Under the pieces are notes generated by a model, which was not told the origin of the DNA, did no database searches, and saw nothing but the letters and a program-made list of their open reading frames with translations. This document shows positions 22,143-34,395 of a stretch of 60,000 bases of DNA, in pieces (position 1 is the stretch's first letter; each line of letters starts with the position of its first letter). The position numbers and the translations under genes are program-made. This DNA is from Strigamia acuminata (lineage: Eukaryota > Arthropoda > Chilopoda > Geophilomorpha > Linotaeniidae). The DNA lies in NCBI GenBank assembly GCA_949358305.1, contig OX442315.1:10754427-10814426 (forward strand). Reading direction: 5' to 3'.

Positions 22143-25100
22143 ATGAGTAATCAACTGGCAAGAGATGTAATTGCAAATGAGTTTGTGGATCCATATGAAC
22201 CACTACACCAAAAAGGTTAAAAAGAATTATTTCATCATTGTCATATTTATTACAGACACTTTAGTCATGTTTATAAATTGTTTTCCAATGAATTCAAACC
22301 ATATTCCTAAATATTTGGTATTTTTTATAAAAAAAACAATTTTTTCTTGTGTAAATTAGGTCCTGATTACATAATACCAACAGATCAAATTCGAACTTGG
22401 GTTGCTGATGGCGCTACTAAACTTGAACCTGAGCCTCATTTGCCAACCATGTCTATTGTTACTTTGGTTCAAAATTCTGTAAAAAAGTATGCTGACAAAA
22501 TAGCCTTAGTGAGTAAGAGAAATGGTCAAGAATACAAATTGACCTTCTCCCAGTACTTGAAAAATATAAAAACTGCTGCTAGAGGATTCATTAAAGTAAA
22601 TTAGAAAGGTCAACTTAGCTGATAAATGTGTAATTTATGTAACAATTTTTTAATTTAAATTTTGCAGCTTGGATTGATGCCATTTCATGGTGTATGCATA
22701 TTGGGATTCAATTCACCAGAATGGCTCATTTCGCACATGGGAGCAATATTTGCAGGGTAAAGTCAATTCTATAGGCATTTGTTGAATTTTCAATCAAAAC
22801 AAGAGCATTTTCCATCGTTTTCAGTGGATTTGCTGTTGGAATATACACGACTAACTCTCCAGCAGCTTGCTTTCATGTACTGAACAACTGTGATGCTAAT
22901 ATTGTTGTTGTGGAGAATGAAAAACAATTGGAAAAAGTCATGGAAGTTCGTGCCAAATTGCCTCATCTTAAAGCAATCATTCAATATACTGGAACTTCAA
23001 ACCATCCTGATGTCCTAACAGTAAGAATGCAATTAAATATTGTATATATATTTTTTAAATATTCATTGTAGGTTAAAAGTATGTTTCTTTTATTACAATG
23101 TATGATATTAGTGGAATGATCTACTTCTGATTGGCCAAACAGTCTCTGAAGATATATTGGAGAAGAGAATCAAAGGAATGGCCACCAATCAATGTTGTTG
23201 TTTGATCTACACTGTAAGTTAGAGATGTGTGATTACTGGCTTGTAATGAATAAATTATTTACTTGTAGTCAGGCACAACTGGCAATTCCAAAGGAGTTAT
23301 GCTGTCTCATGATAACGTAAACAAAAGAATAAGCACAATCTGTGTTTCTTTTTAGAAGTGTAGTAATTTATTGATTTAAATTTAGCTTCAACTGTTATCA
23401 AGCATTGTTCTTCCAACATTCTTTGAGACAGATGGTCGTGACCAAAGAGTAATATCATACTTGCCGTTAAGTCATTTGGCAGCTGTGGTAAGCTTTTTTT
23501 ACAATGGGATTGTGCATTGTGTACCGTATTAGCGGAATTGAACTACTGTACCACCCCGTTTAATAGCCCAGGCGTTTAATTCTTTTTTGAGCCGCTTTTC
23601 CTCGGCGCCAATTTGAAGCCCGGCGTTTATTCGGGCCCGGCGCATCTAGTCTAACGATTCTTTCTATTGCAGGCAACTGATTTGTATGTGGCATTCCATT
23701 ACGGTGCTACAGTTTACATTGCGACACCAGAGGCGTTGAAAGTATGTACAAGCAGCTTGTTAATTGTTCTCAATTTACTCATTAAAATATTTATTGACGT
23801 TGAACAGGGCAAAATGCTCGATACGCTTCGAGAGGTACAACCGACAGTGTTTTTAGGAATGCCTAGAGTTGTTGAAAAGATCTATGACCGGATGAAACAA
23901 GCGGAGAAAGGCATGTATTGGATTACTAGGCAGCTTTTCAACTGGGCCAAACATCAAGGACTGAAATATCACATGGAGACCAAACATAAGTGCATTACAT
24001 TTTAAAATAATTATTTAATTAAATTGAATTTAAAATTTCTTTGAACATTGCAGATCATCTTCTGAACCTTTTATGTACAGTTTAGCTAAGAAGCTTGTGC
24101 TTGACAGAGTAAAAAGTGCAGTGGGCTTACGAAACCTTGAATATTTTGCTTGCGGTGGTGCACCGATTTCGCCTGAAATTAAAAAATATTTTATGAGTCT
24201 TGATCTTTTCATCGCGGAAGGATATGGTCTCAGCGAAAGCAGTTGTAAGAACTTTTATTGAATATTCTACGCAAGGCTACAAAAATTTAGATACAAATGT
24301 CTACAATATTTGTAATACCATACTGCCTCGTGGAATAGTCGGGACACGTTTAAACATCTGACGATCAGTGGCGATGTAAGGAATTGGCGCCGGGTCTACA
24401 AAACTCACCATTTTTGGCCAAAAATCGGCGATTTTTCGGTTATGCACAGGGTCCGAATAAACGCTGGGCTTCAAGTGGGCGCTGGGGGTCCGAGCCGAGA
24501 AAACGTTTAAACGCCCTGGCTATTTACGAGGCAGGACGGTATCAGGGCTGGACTGGGAACAAATTTATTGCCGGGAAATCTGGGTGTCCGGGCCACAATT
24601 AATGAAGTCAGGATAGGCCACAGCGGCTACGGGCCCCCGGGAAACTCCCGGTAGCCCGCCGGGCCAGTCCAGCACTGGACGATATACGGTAAATTCCAAC
24701 AGTATACAATAAAGCTTAGTACTCATAAGCAGTTTCCTACGTAGGAAATAAGTCTGCCCAAATAAATTTTGCCTACAGAAAAAACTGGTACTCACAAATT
24801 TTATTCCAGGTTTGGAATGTCTGTAAGATATGTTCTGTGACATAAAAAATTAACTTTCTGGCATGTTGATGGAACGGAGAGCTGATCTTCGTTTCCAGGC
24901 ACAGAAAGTAGCGATCGGTCTTGACATTGTTGTATCGTGTAACGCTCCATTTTTACTAACCCTAAACACGTTGTTGTATCGTGTAACACTCCATTTTCAC
25001 TAACCCTAAACCTAACCCTAAACTCTCAGCTGTCAATTTGTTGTTGTTTCAGGGTTGCAAACAATTTACTGCACAAATGGCGGCGAATTCAAATCTTGCG

Positions 25101-26427
25101 TTAATTTTGGGACACCCTTTATTATTCAGTATAATTTATTAATTTATTATTTATTTTATGATATTATTTTTTATATGTAGCTTTGCAAGTTGGTGTCTTA
25201 AATTCCGACAAGATTACGAGCTTTGAGACTGTTGGAAATATTAACACTATAAAAGAATACTCACTAAGGATTTTAGATCCTGATGATGAAGGCAATGGAG
25301 AGGTTAGAGGAAGAAGTTTGAATTACAATTTGTTATTTTAACTGAATTTATTATTCCAGATTTTGATGCGAGGTCGGAATGTATGCATGGGTTACTTAAA
25401 ACTAGAGAATGCCACCAAAGAAACAATTGATGATGATCAATGGCTTCATTCTGGAGATATGGGCAGAGTGGACAAAGATGGCAATGTCTTTATCACAGGC
25501 CGCATTAAAGGCACTTTGAAGTTATCGTACCTCCTCGTTTAAATGCCCGGATTCATTAAGACGCCGGGTCCGTTTTACCGCCGGGCAGTCATCGGCGATT
25601 TACGGAATTGGCGCCGGCCCTGATTAAGCGCCGGGTCTTGCGAAAAAATGGTGATTTTTATAGAAAAATTACTTTTTTTTTAAAAATTGCTGATTATTCG
25701 GTTAAGCGCCGGGCCCAAATAAACGCCCGGCTTCAAATTGGCGCCGGGGAGGGGTCGGCTAAAAAACGCCCGGGCGTTTAAATGAGGTGGTATAGTATGT
25801 TTACAAATGTTTTAATTTTAATTCTGACAAGCTGCAATATCTTACAGAAATAGTAATAACTGCTGGAGGTGAAAACATTCCACCGATTTACATTGAAGAA
25901 AATATCAAAAAGAATCTTCCTGTTATTAGTAATTGTATGCTTATTGGTGACATGAGACAGTATCTTACTTTGTTAGTCACTCTTAAGGTAGGAATGAAAA
26001 TTTGGTTTTCTCATTCCCATCAGTAATTACAGAAATATCTTACTGTAGACTGAATTGGACATGGAGACTTTTTACTATTCAGATACACTGACTCCAGATG
26101 CAGTTTCCTGGTGCCGGTCTGTTGGTAGTCAAGCTAAAACTGTGTCAGACATACTAAAAGGCAATGACACTAATGTGATGAATGCTATACAAGCTGGAAT
26201 CAATAAATACAACGAATTTTCAGTCATATCTAATGCTCAGAAAGTTCAAAAATTTACAGTTTTACCTCAAGATTTCAGCGTAGGCAATGGGGATCTGGGT
26301 AAGTAAGACTAGCGAGAGAGATTAAACAAGTTCTAATTCATCTACTGCAGGTCCTACTGCTAAGTTGAGAAGACCTATAATTGTGAAAAAATATGCAGCA
26401 GAAATTGAAAAAATGTATGCAAATTAA
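22143..26427 (+). CDS. ACSBG: Bubblegum-type long-chain acyl-CoA synthetase, tandem copy 1
   Basis: Fifteen exons: 22143-22215, 22360-22595, 22668-22756, 22825-23020, 23112-23213, 23269-23316, 23386-23487, 23673-23741, 23808-23989, 24054-24244, 25181-25302, 25360-25510, 25848-25987, 26049-26298, 26351-26427; 675 aa against 666 for human ACSBG2. ANL-superfamily adenylate-forming enzyme that activates fatty acids to acyl-CoA. Motifs: P-loop YTSGTTGNSKGVMLSHDN (231-248), GYGLSES, SGD, ITAGGEN, and the C-terminal Lys motif TAKLRRP; ends in MYAN, like human ACSBG proteins. Unlike its neighbours it has Ser for Pro in the P-loop NPKG and Ala for Gly in TGK, so activity may be altered. Exon 12 ends at a GC donor (AAAG|GCACTT), the only choice preserving frame. 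Introns 7, 10 and 12 carry GC-rich inverted-repeat elements. Confidence 0.94.
23522..23645. mobile_element. GC-rich GCCGGGC-family element, copy 1
   Basis: Between GTACCACCCCGTTTAATAGC and GCGTTTATTCGGGCCCGGCG, with CAATTTGAAGCCCGG as in the other copies. Shorter than copies at 25526-25797 and 30313-30692. Located in intron 7 of the first ACSBG gene. Confidence 0.65.
24320..24545. mobile_element. GC-rich GCCGGGC-family element, copy 2
   Basis: Begins ACCATACTGCCTCGTGG and ends TACGAGGCAGGACGGTAT, with an interior GGCGCCGGGTCTAC and AATAAACGCTGGGCTTC characteristic of the family. Located in intron 10 of the first ACSBG gene, immediately followed by another repeat. Confidence 0.75.
24541..24682. 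repeat. GC-rich inverted repeat (GGGCTGGACTGGG ... CCAGTCCAGCACTGG)
   Basis: Starts GGGCTGGACTGGGAACAAAT and closes GGGCCAGTCCAGCACTGG, so the ends are complementary. The left half is also found at 8886-8995. Confidence 0.75.
24930..25125. repeat. Dispersed repeat with telomere-like CCCTAAAC units
   Basis: CTAACCCTAAACCTAACCCT is followed by CTCTCAGCTGTCAATTTGTT, GGGTTGC, then GCACAAATGGCGGCGAATTC and TTTTGGGACACCCTTT. The same blocks occur in inverted orientation at 51836-51975. Here it is in intron 10 of the first ACSBG gene. Confidence 0.85.
25526..25797. mobile_element. GC-rich GCCGGGC-family element, copy 3
   Basis: Starts TACCTCCTCGTTTAAATGCC and ends GGGCGTTTAAATGAGGTGGT, complementary termini of about 20 bp. 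The interior repeats CGCCGGG in both orientations. It begins 16 bases after the GC splice donor of ACSBG exon 12. Confidence 0.85.
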
Positions 26428-26434
26428 ATATACA

Positions 26435-26440
26435 AATAAA
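26435..26440 (+). terminator. Poly(A) signal of ACSBG copy 1
   Basis: AATAAA eight bases after the stop codon. If used, the 3' untranslated region would be very short. Confidence 0.5.
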
Positions 26441-27636
26441 AATACCTAATGAAATAAGAAATCACTCCAGAAGTTGTACTTGCATTTGTTTATTGATCTA
26501 ATGGTAATGCCGCGGTGACGTTTTAGCGACGTTTTTTCCTCGATTTCTTTCGGTTTTTCGGTGTTTTTTTCTCTTGTTTTTCTTGTTTTTAGATTTTATT
26601 GGTATTATTTGGGTTGTGTGTGTTTATTGGGGGGTTTATTTGGTTTTTAAGTGTTTTTTCCATTTTCGTAGGTTTTTAGTAAGGTTTTTAGGTGTTTTTT
26701 TTCTGGACCGCGATAAAAATATTCAATCGTATCCGGACCCCACTTAAAATTACTTGCCGACCCCTGTTGTAGGTCATCATCCCTGCTGCAAGTCGCACAT
26801 GGGTATTTTTATTTCCAGATTTTTCTTTTCTCGATTTTAATAATAATTATTGAAGTGATGATTAATATTGTTGTTTACTCAAAGAAAATTAATAACTGCT
26901 GCAAAATTGTACGTTCGACTGCTTTTCATAAGTTTGGAAAGGTGACATACTTAGATCTCCGATCGTCATGATCGATCTAACGGAAATCCAAGATGGCGGT
27001 CAAAATTTGCAATTTGAACAGGAATACTCGTTACACGGAGATTTAAACGACCTATTTAGGTCGTTTAAACTGGTTTAAACGGATAGGGGTCACATGACAC
27101 AGGTCCTCAAAAGTGCGATAGCTAGGCCTCCTGAACTTCATTCCAATTAAATGGATTAAATGGATGTGTAAATTATTGTTGATGATATGTTAGGAGCTCT
27201 GAATTTTGCCTCAAGTTGATGTAATTTAAGCAATATGTTTTGTCATCCTAGTCTAGACGAAGACACATTTTGTTATCTGTGTTTATTTTAGATATCACAA
27301 TTTAGTATAATATTTCTTCTGATAAATTAATTGAATTTTTTTTAAATAATTTTTTTAAAATTTTTTTCTGATGTGTTATTTAGGCCCGCATTTAGAGCCC
27401 GCATATTTTTCTACACTTTTTCAAGAAATTAATTTTTTTTTAAATTTATCCCACATTTGTATCACGTGATCTTGGAAATAAAATTGCTCACTCATTTTTA
27501 TCTAACTTATTCTGAGTGTTTATCACATGTGAAGTGTATACTGTCGTATCTTTTTAACAAACAGCTCTGATTGCTAATCACGGCTTGTAGTTTTCCCCAC
27601 TTAAGTGTCATTCAGTCTTCGCTATTTCGTGAGAAA
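26441..27636. other. Intergenic region between ACSBG copies 1 and 2
   Basis: No gene. 26513-26700 has GCGACGTTTTTTCC and T-rich sequence resembling a TTAGCGAC-family remnant. 26950-27110 carries a palindromic AAACGACC...GGTCGTTTAAAC with CCAAGATGGCGG, related to the element at 47360-48114. The second gene's promoter is presumably at 27500-27636. Confidence 0.5.
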
Positions 27637-30600
27637 ATGAGTGCCAGTGCATCCGATTTAATTTCCGCAGAGTTTTCTGATTCGTACAATCCACCGCACC
27701 AAAATGGTGAGTAATATCGAACAGTGTGCGCGGTTACTATAAGTACAAATAATTGTTTAGGTCCTGATTACGTAATTCCAACTGATGAAATACGTTCTTG
27801 GATCGCCGATGGACCGGTCAAAATTTTTGAGGATCCTGCAACACCTTCCATGTCAGCGGTTACACTTTTCAATAAAGCTGTTGAAGCGTTTCCAGAGAGA
27901 ACTGCATTAGTTGCTACAAGAGATGGAGAGGAATTGAAATGGACTTATGCTCAGTATTCCACTGATGTGAGGAAAGCGGCGAAAGGTTTTATCAAAGTAA
28001 GGCAAATGGAAAACAGAAAAACTGCGATTAATTGTATTTTTCTTATATTTTGTTAAAAACAACAACATTAATGGTTGTCAAAAAATGATACAACTGAAGA
28101 CGCTGGAGTGATTATGACGATTATTCTGCTGAAGGGATTATCATGTGACGTGTGTGGGCCAATCACATGAATAATCGCTTCAGCACTTATGTATAATCGT
28201 CTGAAAAGGAGTTGATAGTGCTTAAAAATGCTTAAACTAAGAAAAAGAGTTTGTTGTAAATTATTATAGATATAAAAACAAAAAATCAATTTAATTTAAC
28301 AAAAATAAAATAAATAAATCACTTGAACCTGGCATGGGCCCTCAATAATGCAGTGATTGTGGTTATTGGAACGATCACTTCAGCGTCTTCCGCGGTGTCA
28401 TTTATGAAACCCGTTATTTGTTTTTGTAGCTTGGATTGACTCCATTTCATGGCGTGTGCGTACTAGGATTCAACTCACCAGAATGGGTTATTGCTCACTT
28501 AGCTGCAATATTTGCTGGGTATGAGTGTCTATTTTCATGACTATTCCTAATTAACATGTATTTTTTTTTTAATTTTAGGGGTTTTGCTGCTGGTATTTAC
28601 ACCACTAATTCTCCTGCAGCATGTCATCACGTAGCTAACGACTGCGATGCCAACATAGTGGTTGTGGAGAATGAAAAACAACTCGAAAAAATATTACAAA
28701 TTCGTGGTGATTTGCCACACTTGAAAGCCATTGTTCAGTACACTGGAGTACCAAGCCACCCAGATGTGTTATCAGTGAGTTTGTTGATTTTTAGCTAAAC
28801 AATAACAAATAAAAATAATTTTTTTATTTTTTGTCTATACAGTGGACTGATTTGCTCAAAATTGGTGAATCAGTAAGTGATGATATTTTGGAAACAAGAA
28901 TTAAAAGCTTGGCTGTAAATCAATGTTGTATTCTAATTTACACTGTAAGTTATAGCCGTGTATTTAAAACTTCAATGTTTAATGTTTTTCTTCACTCATA
29001 GTCTGGCACTACAGGAAATCCTAAAGGAGTGATGTTATCCCATGACAACGTAAAGTGTATAATAATTGTTACTTATAATTATATTAATAATATTTCAAAT
29101 ATTTTTGTATTCTAGATTTATACTTTTGTAAGTGTTGTTAAAAAATATTTTGTGGATCGACCGGAAGTAAATCACAGAATCATATCTTACCTGCCATTAA
29201 GTCATCTGGCAGCTTTGGTACAGAGTATTATATTAACAGTTGGAAAAGATTAAACTAAATGTTTATTTTACCTTATAAAGGCGACTGATGTGTATGCAGC
29301 TGTTTTTATGGGCGGTACTGTTTATTTTGCGACACCGGATGTACTAAAGGTACAATATCTGGCCATAGAAATCCTACATTTTTAAAAACAAATTTTTTAA
29401 CAGGGTAAAATGCTGGATATGCTTCGATTAGTTCAGCCTACAATGTTTTTAGCAGTGCCCAGAATAGTTGAAAAGATATTTGAGAATGTACAACGGTCGG
29501 AAAGCAGGATGAATTGGGTTTCCGCTAAACTCATCAATTGGGCCAAAAACCAAAGTCTGCATTACCATCTGGAACACCAACAAAAGTGATTTTTTAAAAA
29601 TAATAGTAATAAGTTATTACTATTGCAATATATGCATTTATTTTCCGATTTTCGGAAAATATGCAATTTAAGCCAATTTCGGCTATATATGCAATATACA
29701 TATGAAGCATGCATTTATGCATTTATCCGGGGTCTAGTAATAACGATTTTATTCGGCTGATTTTTATTTATTTATTTTATTGTAGGTCAAATTCTAAACC
29801 CTTTTTGTATTCATTGGCTAAACGATTGGTACTGGACAAAATTAAAACCACTTTAGGATTGCAACACATTGAAAATTTTTCTTGTGTAGGCGCGCCACTT
29901 TCTAGCGAAGTTAAAAAGTACTTCGTTAGTCTTGATTTTATGATATTTGATGGATACGGTCTCAGCGAAAGCACCGGTAACTATTCCTGCTCAAGTGCAG
30001 CCATGGTCAAAATCTCTGTGCTGGCGAGGTCTTTATTAGTGCAAGCCTACTGTCGGAACTCCTCCTAAAAGGATTTGCTTGAATGTTGACTTCTTCTTGG
30101 ATTAAGTTGAGGATAGATTTTTATGACCAAGGCTGGACATTAGACAACACCAAATTCTCATTTCTGCTTACTTAATTATTATTTCAGCTGCAGTAATTTT
30201 TAGTACAAAGAATGATACCATTTTGAATACTGTTGGAAATATCAAACTAGTTGAAGAGTATAAGCTTAAAATTATAAATCCAGATGAAGGTGGCAATGGA
30301 GAGGTAATATTAATACTATGAAATGGCCCCATTTAAATGCCCGGACTCACTTAGACGCCGGGCTTGTTTTAACGCCGGGCAGACGTACGGCTAAAATTCT
30401 ATTGACGCCGGCCCCGTATTGACTCCGGGTTTCAAATTGGCGCCGGGTAAACCCGCAATTACGTCTGCATAACGTACGCACATTGTTTCCGTGTTAGCAC
30501 AGTTACGCCTCCGATTAAAAAAAAGATTTTGTACGATTTTATACTACTTTGTTTTTCGGATTTGTTTTTTAAACAATTTTTCTGGATAAACGCCTGGTTC

Positions 30601-32996
30601 ATTTAACCGCCTGGTTTCAAATTACCGCCTGGCAGTCGGCCCAAAAAAAAAAAATTTAACGCCCGGGCGTTTAAATGAGGCAGTACGGTAGTGTCTAATT
30701 TACCATTTCATCCGTCTGGGCCAATATTTTCATTAAAAAAATTTAAATACATTTCTTGCGCATTGATTTTGTTATAGATTTTGATTCGTGGTCGGAATGT
30801 ATTTATGGGTTATCTAAAACTCGAGGAACAAACCAAAGAAGCTATAGACGATGAGCGATGGCTTCATACTGGTGATTTAGGAATGATAGATGATAATGGT
30901 TATTTGTACATCACAGGCAGGATAAAAGGTAAATTAATTTTAAATATTGACTGGTTTTTGCTAAATTGGAAAAAATGAACCACTCTTAAATTTTCAATGT
31001 TTCCATCCTCAACTGCAAAATGTTCGTACTTTTAAACTTTTTAAAAACTGTAGAAGACACTTTATAAAAATTCTACAATTTAAAAGATGTGTTCCTAACA
31101 CCTAATTAGACCTTAAAAAAAACAACAACAACAACAACAACTGACAGTGTTTTTAATAAAGTTATGGCATAAAAAACTTGAAAACCCATCCCTATTCACC
31201 CGGTTTAACGGTAGGACTTGTTTCTGATTTGCTGCAAGATGTTTTGGATTTCCGTATGATTTGGAAAAACAAATTAAAGGCTGTGCAAGGTTGAAAGTTC
31301 ATATGAACTACAGTATTTGGCCCCAAATCATAAACCGAGTTAAGGCGGCAGCGCCATCTGTTGGTTTCAACTGCAACCAAATTATATTTTATTTTTGTAC
31401 TATTTTTTGTATGAAGAGGGCACTAGCAACGCGGGTGAGGAGAAGCGAGTGATGACAGACGGCATAGCACCATTTTTCCTGTATTAAAATTTATCCATCA
31501 CACTAGGAATTACTATTACTATTACTAATACATACTAAGCGTGAGAAGTCACTTCATTTCGTCGCCCCAGTTAGTAGGCTGAGTCCGCCTCTCGGATTAA
31601 TAAGAATGCCCCCCCTTGAACCCCCGAACCTAACCTTACTAGTTTTTTAACCAAATCTCTTTCCAGAGGGTAGTGGTGGGCAAATAAATAAAGGGCGACG
31701 AAATGAATGGCGACGAAATGAAGAAACCCCGATCAAGAGGGGGGGGGGGCTAGCCAAATAACACGAAATAGATCAACTAGAAGCATTAGTCAGCACAACA
31801 TCCGATGCCCATATTTAGAAAACAAAGGAAAATAAAAATGGCTGCCAAATGAAAGGCAATTTTGATTTACGACAAGCTGAACATTATTGATGCCATTGAC
31901 AATGAGAAGAAGCCCTCAATTGTAGCAGAGGAGTTTAATTTTTTCCGTTCTATAATTTCCAACAATTTTAAGGAATCGGGATAAAATTAACATGAAACTT
32001 GCAAGTGGTAATCAAGGTTTACAAAAAAATAGTGCTTGGTGCTAAAATTTGATTTTTTTCACCCAATTCGTTTAAACGAATTCTCGTTATAACGAATCGA
32101 TTCGTCTGGTCCCTTGCGATTCGTTATAAAGAGTTTCGACTATCTTTTTTTTAATCAGAGTAATAAATACAAATTAATGGAGTAAAAAGAATTTTGCTTT
32201 TTTGACAAACTTACAGGATATTGGCTGAATACAAGACCATGGTGTTGTATTCGAATACAACACCATGGTTTTATTTTCGGTGGTAGACGGTAGTGGGTTG
32301 AGGCTACAGTAGTACTATAGAGTGGTCCATTGTTTCCACTTCCTTCATTGAGAGTGATCATAATCATATTCATTCAATGTTTATTTTCAGAGTTAATAAT
32401 AACAGCTGGAGGAGAAAATATTTCTCCTGGAAACATTGAAGATGCTATTAAACAGAATCTTCCAGCAATTAGTAATTGCATGCTAATTGGTGATAAACAG
32501 AAGTATCTTACCATGTTAATTACTTTGAAGGTAAAAAAATAATAATAATAATTCTATTTTCTGTCAATTATCTTTGCAATTTTATTTTATTTTTATTATT
32601 TCAGACTGAATTGGATATGGAGACACTTCGTCCAATAGACAAACTGACAAGAGACACAATTAAATGGTGTCAGTCACTTGGAAGTCAGGTTAAATCAGTG
32701 TCAGAAATTTTAAACACTAAAGATGCCAATGTTATGGATGGCATACAAGCTGCAATTACCAAATACAACGAAATTGGAGCTGTTTCTAATGCCCAAAAGA
32801 TACAAAAGTGGACTCTCCTGCCACAAGATTTTAGCATTGAAAATGGAGAAATGGGTTAAGTCAAATTAGTAATATTTATTAATTGATCTGCAACTAACAT
32901 TGTTGGTAATATTCAGGTGCAACTGGAAAGATGAGAAGACCAAACATCCTTGAAAAATTTGCCAAAGAAGTTGAAAATATGTATTCTGATGCTTGA
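27637..32996 (+). CDS. ACSBG: Bubblegum-type long-chain acyl-CoA synthetase, tandem copy 2
   Basis: Fifteen exons: 27637-27706, 27761-27996, 28430-28518, 28579-28774, 28843-28944, 29002-29049, 29116-29217, 29281-29349, 29404-29585, 29786-29976, 30188-30303, 30778-30928, 32391-32530, 32605-32854, 32917-32996; 673 aa. All junctions keep frame. Thirteen of the fifteen exons are identical in length to copy 1 apart from the ends and exon 11 (116 versus 122 bases), with the same intron phases. The adenylation motifs are all canonical: SGTTGNPKGVMLSHDN (232 onward), GYGLSEST, LHTGDLG, IITAGGEN and the catalytic-lysine motif TGKMRRP. Expected to make acyl-CoA from long-chain fatty acids in the cytosol or on membranes. 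No signal peptide. Of the three copies this one is the most likely to have full ancestral activity. Confidence 0.96.
28097..28391. repeat. Inverted-repeat element in ACSBG copy 2 intron 2
   Basis: GAAGACGCTGGAGTGAT at the left and ATCACTTCAGCGTCTTC at the right are inverted complements apart from one base, and the interior repeats TCGCTTCAGCACTT and CAATCACATGAATAATCG. Probably a MITE. Confidence 0.6.
30313..30692. mobile_element. GC-rich GCCGGGC-family element, copy 4
   Basis: Begins ATGGCCCCATTTAAATGCCC and ends CGCCCGGGCGTTTAAATGAGGCAGTACGG, with CGCCGGG repeats internally. It occupies most of intron 11 of the second ACSBG gene. Confidence 0.85.
31780..32142 (+). mobile_element. Decayed pogo/Tigger-like transposon fragment
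   Basis: 31838-31980 reads MAAK, an in-frame stop, then KAILIYDKLNIIDAID, NEKKPSIVAEEFNFFRSI: the pattern of the CENP-B/pogo-type N-terminal helix-turn-helix. The right end (GATTCGTTATAAAGAGTTTCGAC) matches the ends of the element at 53667-54131, which carries a second decayed copy of the same frame start (MAAKQKTILIPDKLNIINA). Located in intron 12 of the second ACSBG gene. Only the first fifty or so codons remain. Confidence 0.6.
32145..32300. repeat. Dispersed repeat, copy 2 (first copy 5985-6140)
   Basis: TTTTTTTTAATCAGAGTAAT through GATATTGGCTGAATACAAG and a TTGTATTCGAATACAAC palindrome, matching the copy in R-spondin intron 1. Confidence 0.8.
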
Positions 32997-33286
32997 AAAT
33001 GTAATGTAGATATTGCAGTGCAGTAATGGGATGTAATGATAACTATCTGCAATAATGAAACAAAAGTGTGTCTGTAAATGTTCCCCCACTGTCAGAAGGG
33101 TTAAGTGAACGAAAAAATATACATATTTTAGCACCGACAAAAATACAAATAATCATACTATTTTAAACAAGCTTTGTAGTACATAATGGGTTAAACAGCT
33201 GTTAGAATGCAATAGTTTTTATGTATAATACTAAAGTATCATCTTCATCTGCTGGATAAATTTAGCAGTTTATGTCTTTATTAGAT

Positions 33287-33292
33287 AATAAA
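33287..33292 (+). terminator. Candidate poly(A) signal of ACSBG copy 2
   Basis: AATAAA about 290 bases after the stop codon; another AATAAATAAAT lies some 25 bases on. Confidence 0.35.
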
Positions 33293-33401
33293 CATAATCA
33301 AGCATCCTTCGAAAAATAAATAAATTCCGTATTCCATCTATTAAAAGCTGCCCTCGAATAAGAGCCACGGCTGAGGGAGCAAAAATACCGTATTATTGCG
33401 A

Positions 33402-33903
33402 CAATAGAGAGTTTGCGGGATGCATTTTTCCCTTACAGTTAAAGATTATAGGTATAAAAATAGTGTAAGAGAAAAATGATAAATTGAGTTTTTGTGGGCT
33501 GCACTTTTCCCTTATCACTACACTATTTCAGCCAACTACTGACAGTAAGTAATTTTGGGCCTAAAAATTCAACTTGGGGGCGTAAATGTGCAAATTTCTG
33601 CATAAAATGCCATTATTATGCCTATAAAGTATGGTTTTGGGTCTAAAATTCAATTTTGAGCCTCACTTATCATTCAATCTATGTACATATGACTGTGATG
33701 TGTTTGATCGGTACAACAAAATTATCGCCATTTGCAATGGGCGGAGCTAACAATATAGTGTTCTCAATTCTGATTGGCTGCACTATATTTTAATATAGTG
33801 TTGAAAACGATACACTAAAGATTTTTCCCTTACGATATGGCACTAAAATAGTGTAACGAAGATAAAAATAAGGGAAAAATGCATCCCGCAAACTCTCTAT
33901 TGG
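33402..33903. mobile_element. TIR element (CAATAGAGAGTTTGCGGGAT ends)
   Basis: CAATAGAGAGTTTGCGGGAT followed by GCATTTTTCCCTTA is repeated inverted at the right end as ATGCATCCCGCAAACTCTCT ATTG. About 500 bp, no transposase frame. It appears inserted next to a decayed family A MITE (33330-33400, GAATAAGAGCCACGGCTGAG). Confidence 0.85.
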
Positions 33904-34395
33904 CTTAAAAAATTTAGACTAGAGCCTTTGCACCAAAAAGCAAAAAGCCACATATCCAGGCTAGCATGCACCCAATAGACAATCAACTGACTATGCTTCG
34001 CAGAATGTGACCGATTGGCCACCCTCAGTGACCAGCGTCACTCAATACACCGCCCAGTGGCCCCAAGCCGTCCCCCTCATGGAGTGGACTGGCCTAGCAG
34101 GGGAGGAGAGAGCTGAGTGGTTTGGTGAGAGGACAGACGTTGCTGGGAGAGCAGAGGGTGAGGACATGTGCTTAGGGTCCTAACCACAGCAGAGACAACT
34201 GCTGACTCTACTCCTCTCACCATTCACCACTGTGATGCTCAGTAGCAGGAAGATGTGCCTGCTGCAGTCTCTATGAGTGGTCACATGGGCTGTACGGGAT
34301 AAGTACGGCAGAATGTTCGTAACCGACCACGTCACCCATGGACTTAGGTTCTGTATGTGACGGGACGGTTGCTGGTGTAGCGTGCCTACAGTAAC

